Shown in pieces: positions 58,855 through 64,000 of a stretch of DNA of 64,000 nucleotides. The stretch's first letter is position 1. The number at the start of each line of letters is the position of its first letter. Origin of the DNA: RBG-16-66-20 sp964564865 (GTDB taxonomy: Bacteria > Pseudomonadota > Gammaproteobacteria > Burkholderiales > SG8-39). The stretch spans positions 40,391-104,390 of the forward strand of contig CAZMDA010000002.1 of the NCBI GenBank assembly GCA_964564865.1, written 5' to 3'. The position numbers and the translations under genes are program-made. The notes under the pieces are model-generated. The model saw nothing but the letters and a program-made list of their open reading frames with translations, searched no databases and was not told the DNA's origin.

Positions 58855-59733
58855 ATGACCAAACCGATCGCCGCGCGCGCCTCGAGCGGCTTCCTGTTCG
58901 CCGTCCTCGCGGGCCTGGTGTTCCAGGGCCTGAACGCGAGCCTGAAGGTCCTGGTGGAGGAGCTGCCGCCGATGCAGGTGGCGTGGCTGCGCTGGATCTC
59001 CGGCATCCTCTGGATCGCGCCGTTCGCCCTGGCGCAGGGCGCGGGCGGCCTGCGCACGCAGGACCTGAGGCTGCACGCGCTGCGCTCGGTGTTCCACGCC
59101 TCCGGCTACGGGCTGTGGTACCTCGCGATCGGCTCGGTGACCCTCGCCACCACCGCGGCGCTGTCCTTCACCGGGCCGCTGTTCGTCACCCTGGGCGCGG
59201 TGCTGCTCCTGGGCGAGAAGGTGCGCCGCGCGCGCTGGGTCGCGGTGGGCGTCGGCTTCCTCGGCGTGCTGGTGATCCTGCGCCCGGGCATCGCCGAGAT
59301 CGGCGCCGGCACCCTGCTCATGCTCGCCTCGGTGCCGCTCATCGCCGGCTCCAACCTGGTGGCGAAGGTGGTGGCGGGGCGCGACACCCCGGCGCAGGTG
59401 GTGTTCTGGCAGAGCGCGTTCGCCACCGCGCTGTTCGCGCCGTTCGGGATCTGGTTCTGGGCGCCGGTGAGCGCGGCGCAACTGGGCCTCGCGGTCCTCG
59501 CCGGGCTGTTCGGCACCGTGGCCTACTTCTTCCTCACCTGGTCCTACCGCCTGCTGGACATCTCGGCGGTGCAGCCGCTCGTGTTCCTGGGCATCGTCTG
59601 GGCCTCGCTCGCCGACATCGCCATCTTCGGCAGGACCGCGGATGCGTGGACCTTCGTCGGCGCCGCCGTGGTGGTGGCGGCGAGCACGATGCTGGTGGGC
59701 AGCGAGGCGCGGCGGGCGAAGTCAGCGCCCTAG
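58855..59733 (+). CDS. EamA-family transporter (DMT)
   Basis: This 292-residue membrane protein has ten predicted helices in two EamA repeats (about 12-140 and 150-285). Segments such as ALSFTGPLFVTLGAVLLLGEKV mark the end of repeat one. DMT permeases export metabolites such as amino acids or nucleosides; the substrate is unknown. It overlaps the convergent EamA gene by 12 bases. Confidence 0.9.
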   Translation: MTKPIAARASSGFLFAVLAGLVFQGLNASLKVLVEELPPMQVAWLRWISGILWIAPFALAQGAGGLRTQDLRLHALRSVFHASGYGLWYLAIGSVTLATTAALSFTGPLFVTLGAVLLLGEKVRRARWVAVGVGFLGVLVILRPGIAEIGAGTLLMLASVPLIAGSNLVAKVVAGRDTPAQVVFWQSAFATALFAPFGIWFWAPVSAAQLGLAVLAGLFGTVAYFFLTWSYRLLDISAVQPLVFLGIVWASLADIAIFGRTADAWTFVGAAVVVAASTMLVGSEARRAKSAP

Positions 59734-60672
59734 CGTCACCGTCGCCACGCCCACCACCAGCAGCGCCATGCCGGCCAGTTCCAGGCGCGTCAGCTTCTCG
59801 CGGAACAGCTTGAGCGAGATGACGTAGGAGAACACCAGCTCCAGCAGGCCCAGCGTGCGCACGTGCGCCGCGGGCTCCAGCGAGAAGCCGGTGAACCAGC
59901 CCGCCGAGGCGGCGGCGCCCATGAAGCCCGCGAGCAGCGACCGGCGCCAGGCGCGCGCGACCCTGCCGATCACCGCCGGCTCGCGCGCGGCGAGCCAGCC
60001 GCCCAGCAGCACGGTCTGCACCAGTTGCGCGGCGAACAGCGTCGCCGCCGCCGCGATGAGGAAGCCGGCGCCCGGCAGGGCCAGCGTCGCGCCGCGGTAG
60101 CCGACCGAGGCGAGCGCGAAGCCGGTGCCGGAGGCGATGCCCAGCAGGCTCGCGCGCGTCGTCCAGCCCGAGAGCAGGGCGCGGAACGGGCGCTCCTTGT
60201 CCGCCGGCGAGAGCAGCAGCACGCCCAGCGTCCCCGCGACCACGGCGATGCCGGTGGCGAGCGTGATCGGGTCGCCGAGGAACACCAGCGCGATCACCGC
60301 CACCTGCAGGATCTCGGTCTTGGAGTAGGCGACGCCGAGGGTGAAGTTGCGCTCCTGCATGGTGCGCAGCAGGAGGGCGGTGGCGGCGATCTGGCTCACC
60401 GCGCCGAGAACCACCCACGCCCAGAAGGCGGCGAAAGTGAAGGAGGCGGAAACCAGCGCTTGCGGAATCGCCTCGCGCGTCCAGAGATGCACCACCCACA
60501 GCCAGGCCGCGGCGAAGGGCAGGCCGTAGAGGAAGCGCACCAGGGTCGCGCCCATGGTGCCCAGCTCCGCGGTGAGGCTGCGCTGGGCGGCGTTGCGCAC
60601 CGTCTGGGCAAAGGCCGCCCAGATGGTGACCGGAATCCACAGCCATGCCGCGGCCGGGAGCTCCGGCGTCAT
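59722..60672 (-). CDS. EamA-family transporter (DMT)
   Basis: This 316-residue membrane protein also has two EamA repeats; GVAYSKTEILQVAVIALVFLGDPI closes the first and SYVISLKLFREKLTRLELAGMALLVVG the second. It diverges strongly from the convergent EamA neighbour, so this is not a recent duplication. The substrate is unknown. It is preceded by the unknown gene ending at 60703 on the same strand. Confidence 0.88.
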   Translation of the reverse strand: MTPELPAAAWLWIPVTIWAAFAQTVRNAAQRSLTAELGTMGATLVRFLYGLPFAAAWLWVVHLWTREAIPQALVSASFTFAAFWAWVVLGAVSQIAATALLLRTMQERNFTLGVAYSKTEILQVAVIALVFLGDPITLATGIAVVAGTLGVLLLSPADKERPFRALLSGWTTRASLLGIASGTGFALASVGYRGATLALPGAGFLIAAAATLFAAQLVQTVLLGGWLAAREPAVIGRVARAWRRSLLAGFMGAAASAGWFTGFSLEPAAHVRTLGLLELVFSYVISLKLFREKLTRLELAGMALLVVGVATVTLGR

Positions 60673-60702
60673 CTCGGGCGGGACTGCGGGAAGCCGGGAG
60701 GG

Positions 60703-61047
60703 CTAGCGGTCTTCGATCCGCGGCATGCCGTCGAGCGACACGTCCGACGGGATCTCGCTGCGCGAGGGCGCCAGCGAACGCTCGACCGCCTGCGCCGGCG
60801 GCTTGGAGCCCTTCTTCGGGCGCCCCGGGCGGTTGGTGAGCTGGTAGATCTTGAGCGGCGGCACCACCGGCGGCTTCTCCAGGAAGCGGCAGTCCGACTC
60901 GGTCGGGAAGCTGGCCATCGCCCCGATGCGCGTGCCCTTGAGGAACACGGAGTACAGCAGCATGTGCGCCGAATGCGGGATGGGCTTGGCGATCACTTCG
61001 TACTTGCCGACGACGAAACGGGTGCGCTCGATGACTGGGATGCTCAT
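60703..61047 (-). CDS. Conserved-looking protein of unknown function
   Basis: The 114-residue protein starts MSIPVIERTRFVVGKYEVIAKPIPHS. The N-terminal two thirds look like a compact beta-rich domain; the last 40 residues are basic and Pro-rich (RPGRPKKGSKPP) and resemble an AT-hook-like core. ATG 61047 overlaps the stop of the gene before it. It is the third member of a three-gene chain of small cytosolic proteins. I recognise no family. Confidence 0.65.
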   Translation of the reverse strand: MSIPVIERTRFVVGKYEVIAKPIPHSAHMLLYSVFLKGTRIGAMASFPTESDCRFLEKPPVVPPLKIYQLTNRPGRPKKGSKPPAQAVERSLAPSRSEIPSDVSLDGMPRIEDR

Positions 61048-61232
61048 GTGGTTCTCGCTTTGGTCCTGGTTTTCTTGCGCCGTGCGGTCAGGATCTGGTC
61101 GCACAGCGTGGTGATTTCCGGCTCCTGGAGCCGTTCCGCGTTGACCCGCAACTGCTTCACCTCCGCGGTGGTGAGGGATTCGATGCGGTCCCTGGTCCAA
61201 TCGGCTGCGGTGCCCGGCCTGGCATTGCCCAC
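61044..61232 (-). CDS. Small basic helical protein, unknown
   Basis: The 62-residue product of GTG 61232 contains IESLTTAEVKQLRVNAERL and ends RRKKTRTKARTT. It is probably helical with a basic tail. The start is two bases after the upstream stop, and its stop overlaps the downstream ATG. Longer in-frame starts inside the upstream gene are possible. Confidence 0.55.
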   Translation of the reverse strand: MGNARPGTAADWTRDRIESLTTAEVKQLRVNAERLQEPEITTLCDQILTARRKKTRTKARTT

Positions 61233-61234
61233 GG

Positions 61235-61459
61235 TCAGTACCGCTTTCCGGAGTTGAACTGGACCTTCAGGCGGGCGACTTCGCGCCGCAGTCCTTCGAT
61301 CTCGCTTCGCACCGCCAGCTCCTTCTGCTTCAGTTCGCCGGCGGCTGCGTCGGGCTGCCGCGACAGTTCCTCGTGCAGCCGGCGCTGGCGCTCCGCGGCG
61401 TCGTTCCAGCGCGCCACCAATGACTGCTCCTGCTCGCGCCACGTCTTTCGCTTGTCCAC
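61235..61459 (-). CDS. Small coiled-coil protein, unknown
   Basis: The 74-residue protein from GTG 61459 is almost wholly charged and helical (KTWREQEQSLVARWNDAAE, ELKQKELAVRSEIEGLRRE), a likely coiled coil. CAGGGGG about six bases upstream supports the start. A perfect TATAAT on the minus strand (61543-61538) makes it the first gene of a three-gene unit. Confidence 0.6.
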   Translation of the reverse strand: MDKRKTWREQEQSLVARWNDAAERQRRLHEELSRQPDAAAGELKQKELAVRSEIEGLRREVARLKVQFNSGKRY

Positions 61460-61537
61460 GTAAACCCCCTGGGGCTGTTGAGCGGCGCGCGGTTGGCGGC
61501 TGGTATGCTGCCGGCTGCCGAAAGTTTCCGCAGGCGC

Positions 61538-61543
61538 ATTATA
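61538..61543 (-). promoter_or_regulatory. -10 box of the three-gene small-protein operon
   Basis: A perfect TATAAT reads 61543 to 61538 on the minus strand, about 79 bases upstream of GTG 61459. The transcript has a normal leader with a G-rich ribosome site. The same stretch faces the crotonase start at 61613 on the other strand. Confidence 0.5.
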
Positions 61544-61612
61544 CACGGCCAGGGTCCGTTCCGGCGCCTTTTCGCCGATTTTTCTTTTCCGTTCAAGGTC
61601 ATGGGAGGAGCG

Positions 61613-62401
61613 ATGGACTGGGATTGTTTCGCCATTTCAACCGCCGGCGGCGTCGCGCACCTGCGCCTGAGCCGCCCCGAGCGGCGCAACGCCATGACCG
61701 AGGCTTTCTGGCGCGAACTGCCGGCGGCGGTGAAGGAACTGGAGGCCGATCCGGCGGTGCGCGTGCTGGTGCTGTCCTCCACCGGCCCGCATTTCAGCGC
61801 CGGGCTGGACCTCGCCATGTTCCAGGGCACGCAGGCGCTCGACACCGGCAGCGTCCAGGCGCGGCTGCGCTTCCGGGCCAAGCTGGAGGAGCTGCAGGGG
61901 AGCCTGCATGCGCTGGCGCAGGCGCGCTTCCCGGTGATCGCGGCGATCCAGGGCGGCTGCATCGGCGGCGGCGTGGACCTGGCCACCGCCTGCTGCCTGC
62001 GCTACGCCACGAAGGACGCCTGGTTCGTGATCCAGGAGATCAACCTCGGCATGATGGCCGACGTCGGCACCTTCAACCGCATGCCCAAGCAGCTGCCCGA
62101 GGCGGTGGTGCGGGAACTGGGCTACACCGGCGACCGGCTGGGCGCCGAGCGCGCCGAGCGCCTGGGCTTCGTCAACGGCCTCTACGAGAACCACGACGCG
62201 CTGGTCGCGGGCGCGCTCGAGGTCGCCGCGCGCATCGCGTCCCGCGCGCCGGTGGCCGTCGCCGCGACCAAGCAGATGATCTCCTACACCCGCGACCACG
62301 GCGTGGCCGAGAGCTTCGCCTACCTGAATGCGCTGCAACCGGGCATATTCGACATCGAGGCCATCCGCGCCGCGCTCTCGTCGCAGCGCAGCACGAAATA
62401 G
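61613..62401 (+). CDS. Crotonase (dienoyl-CoA isomerase-like)
   Basis: This 262-residue crotonase-fold protein has PHFSAGLDLAMFQG and QGGCIGGGVDLATACCLRYATKDAWFVIQEINLGMMADVG, whose acidic active-site pattern (QE and D) resembles delta(3,5)-delta(2,4)-dienoyl-CoA isomerase. GGGAGGAG lies before ATG 61613; in-frame codons upstream to 61478 have no family match. It may act in beta-oxidation of unsaturated acyl-CoA. The kinase gene begins 20 bases after it. Confidence 0.88.
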   Translation: MDWDCFAISTAGGVAHLRLSRPERRNAMTEAFWRELPAAVKELEADPAVRVLVLSSTGPHFSAGLDLAMFQGTQALDTGSVQARLRFRAKLEELQGSLHALAQARFPVIAAIQGGCIGGGVDLATACCLRYATKDAWFVIQEINLGMMADVGTFNRMPKQLPEAVVRELGYTGDRLGAERAERLGFVNGLYENHDALVAGALEVAARIASRAPVAVAATKQMISYTRDHGVAESFAYLNALQPGIFDIEAIRAALSSQRSTK

Positions 62402-62420
62402 CCTGACATAATCCTTCGCC

Positions 62421-64000
62421 ATGGCGGAGTCGGCCGAACCCAAGCGCATCGGGCGCTATGACATCGTGAGCGTCCTCGGCGAGGGCGCGATGGGCGTCGT
62501 CTACGAGGGCCAGGACACGCGCCTGCACCGCAAGGTCGCGATCAAGACCATCCTGAAGAGCGCGCTCGACTCGGATTCCGCCAAGGAGTACTCGACGCGC
62601 TTCCGGCGCGAGGCGCAGGCGGTGGCGCGCCTGAACCACCCCAACATCGTGCAGGTGTTCGACTACGCCGAAGAGGGCGACGTCGCCTACATCGTGATGG
62701 AGTTCGTCAAGGGCCGCGAGCTCAAGCACTTCTTCCAGGCCAAGGAGCGCTTCGAGCTGAAGGAAGTGGTCCACATCATGGGCGAGCTGTGCGACGCGCT
62801 GCACTTCGCGCACGCGGCCGGCATCATCCACCGCGACATCAAGCCGGCCAACGTCATGATCGACTCGCAGGGGCGGGTCAAGCTGACCGACTTCGGCGTG
62901 GCGCGGATCACGGACCTGGAGCGCACCGTCTCCGAGCGCACCCAGGCCGGCACCATCCTCGGCACCCCGGCCTACATGTCCCCGGAGCAGGTGCAGGGCC
63001 AGCCCCTGGACCGGCGCACCGACATCTTCTCCGCCGGCGTCATCCTCTACGAGTTCCTCACCGGCGAGCGCCCGTTCCCGGGCCCCGGCGCCTGGACCAT
63101 CGCCAAGAACATCCTGCAGCTCACCCCGCCGCCGCCCTCGGCCAGCAACACCAAGGTGTCGCCGCTGTTCGACGCGGTGGTGGCCAAGGCGCTCGCCAAG
63201 GACGCCGACCAGCGCTACCAGGACGCGAGCGACCTCGGGCTCGCGCTCAAGCGCGCGCTCGATGGCCTCGCCGAAGCCGAGGAGGCCGAGCGCACGGTGA
63301 TCCTGAACCCGCCGCCGGGCCTGGCCGCCGCGCCGGCGCCCGCCGCGGCGGAAGGCGATGGCGACGACACCGTGCTGCGCACCATGCCCAACGCCGCCGC
63401 GCCGCCGATCGCCGCGGCGCCGCGCTCCAAGGAATTCGAGCTGGAGTTCTGGCGCTCCATCAAGGACCGCAACGACGCGGACGACTTCGACCTCTACGTG
63501 CAGCAGTTCCCGAGCGGCATCTACGCCGCGCTCGCGCGCCGGCGCAGCGCCAAGCTGCGCGGCCTGGCCGAGGACAGCGCCGCGCGCGCCGGCTCGCATG
63601 AACAGGACCGGCAGCAGGAAAGGCGCGAGATCGAGGAGGCCGCGGCGCGGGAGGCCGAGGCGAAGGCGAAGCTGGCCGAGGAGAAGGCCGAGCTGGAAGC
63701 GCGCCTGGCGCGGCGCGAGGCCGAGCTGCAGGCGCGCGAGGCCGAGCGCCAGGCGGTGCTGGAGAAGCGCGAGGCCGAGCTGATCGAGCGCGAGCTCAAG
63801 GTGCCCAGGCGCTCGCCGCTGGTGCCGGTGCTGGCGGGCCTCGCGGTGGCGGTGGCCGGCTACGGGGTGTGGACCCTGCTCAAGCCGCCCGATCCGCTCG
63901 CCGAGCGCGTCGCCGAGCTGACGCGGCTGCTGGACGAGGCCAAGCAGCGCGAGGCGGAGCTGGTGGCCACGCGCGCCCGCGAGGCGGAGCTGCTGAAGGA
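62421..64000 (+). CDS. Membrane serine/threonine protein kinase, 3' end outside window
   Basis: About 526 residues are visible and the frame is open at the edge. The Hanks kinase domain (about 12-275) has SVLGEGAMGVVYEG, VAIKTI, IIHRDIKPANVMI, DFGVARI and GTPAYMSPEQV. A linker follows with the EFWRSIKDRNDADDFDLYV ... QFPSGIYAALA module shared with the kinase at 20379. Then comes a long Glu/Ala/Arg coiled coil (about 400-455), one membrane helix (SPLVPVLAGLAVAVAGYGVW) and a periplasmic coiled coil. CATAAT lies eight bases before ATG 62421. It likely senses an envelope signal. Confidence 0.9.
   Translation, partial: MAESAEPKRIGRYDIVSVLGEGAMGVVYEGQDTRLHRKVAIKTILKSALDSDSAKEYSTRFRREAQAVARLNHPNIVQVFDYAEEGDVAYIVMEFVKGRELKHFFQAKERFELKEVVHIMGELCDALHFAHAAGIIHRDIKPANVMIDSQGRVKLTDFGVARITDLERTVSERTQAGTILGTPAYMSPEQVQGQPLDRRTDIFSAGVILYEFLTGERPFPGPGAWTIAKNILQLTPPPPSASNTKVSPLFDAVVAKALAKDADQRYQDASDLGLALKRALDGLAEAEEAERTVILNPPPGLAAAPAPAAAEGDGDDTVLRTMPNAAAPPIAAAPRSKEFELEFWRSIKDRNDADDFDLYVQQFPSGIYAALARRRSAKLRGLAEDSAARAGSHEQDRQQERREIEEAAAREAEAKAKLAEEKAELEARLARREAELQAREAERQAVLEKREAELIERELKVPRRSPLVPVLAGLAVAVAGYGVWTLLKPPDPLAERVAELTRLLDEAKQREAELVATRAREAELLK

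Noticed and set aside
58855..60672. The convergent EamA genes as an inverted duplication
   Set aside because: Their proteins align only at family level and there is no nucleotide-level inverted repeat between them.

Overview
The window is GC-rich, densely packed bacterial chromosome. Coding strand changes often, neighbouring genes commonly overlap by 1-20 bases, and no gap between genes exceeds about 245 bases. The gene content points to a betaproteobacterium of the Burkholderiales or a close relative. The clues are several Bug-type tripartite-tricarboxylate receptors, a double-length UvrA, a 3-hydroxyanthranilate dioxygenase next to a Liv-type ABC transporter, paired CoA-transferase/crotonase genes and a SWIB-domain protein. 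This assignment is inference; there is no rRNA or tRNA in the window to test it.

Layout. 1-3 kb (minus): pdxH, a choline/APH-type phosphotransferase, an enolase-like protein with altered active-site residues, and a cut-off gene. 3-6.3 kb (plus): a metallo-beta-lactamase hydrolase, a SWIB protein, a thiol-dioxygenase-like cupin and an AAA_14/DUF4143 ATPase bracketed by identical 20-bp palindromes. 6.3-11.4 kb (minus): fbp, an MFS transporter, htpX with a sigma-32-type promoter, a GMC oxidoreductase and an orphan FitA-like antitoxin. 11.4-13.8 kb (plus): a shortened ROK kinase, a cytochrome P460-cupredoxin fusion and a DUF3047 protein. 13.8-18.4 kb (minus): NDH-2, then an overlapping methyltransferase/ATP-grasp/YHS lipoprotein/hydrolase-fold cassette. 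18.4-20.3 kb (plus): a thioesterase, a DadA-like oxidoreductase and a small membrane protein. 20.4-27.9 kb (minus): a Ser/Thr kinase, NnrU, pepN, mlaC, an amidohydrolase, a CMD-family protein and a CoA transferase. 27.9-29.3 kb (plus): a crotonase and a GST. 29.3-34.8 kb (minus): a 1822-residue UvrA carrying an in-frame palindromic element. 35-41.6 kb (plus): a complete branched-chain-amino-acid-type ABC transporter followed by 3-hydroxyanthranilate dioxygenase and ACMS decarboxylase. 41.6-50 kb: a PRISE-like reductase, an M20 peptidase, a Bug/RraA pair bracketed by 44-bp direct repeats, a PQQ sugar dehydrogenase, ettA and an FMN alpha-hydroxyacid oxidase. 50-64 kb: a FAH-family hydrolase, a GSA-type aminotransferase, LOG and SDR genes, a DUF3300 protein, a Bug/crotonase/CoA-transferase operon, a DUF1134 protein, two EamA permeases, three small genes, a crotonase and a second Ser/Thr kinase that runs off the end.

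Main non-coding signals. (1) A recurrent arrangement puts a TAnnnT-like -10 box six bases before an ATG or GTG, which implies leaderless transcripts; nine starts fit exactly. (2) A dispersed palindrome family has the frame ATGT-NNN-CGATCG-N'N'N'-ACAT, with covarying inner arms. (3) A terminator hairpin downstream of htpX contains the start codon of the next gene, and another terminator abuts livH. (4) A 23-bp perfect inverted repeat lies inside uvrA. Apart from the FitA-like antitoxin and the SWIB protein I recognise no DNA-binding transcription factor in the 64 kb.

How the genes work together. The clearest functional unit is the transporter plus nbaC/ACMSD, consistent with uptake and meta-cleavage of an anthranilate- or kynurenine-type aromatic. 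Two CoA-transferase/crotonase sets, one with a Bug receptor, suggest import of organic acids and their activation as CoA thioesters. The rest is housekeeping (pdxH, fbp, pepN, uvrA, ettA, htpX, ndh).
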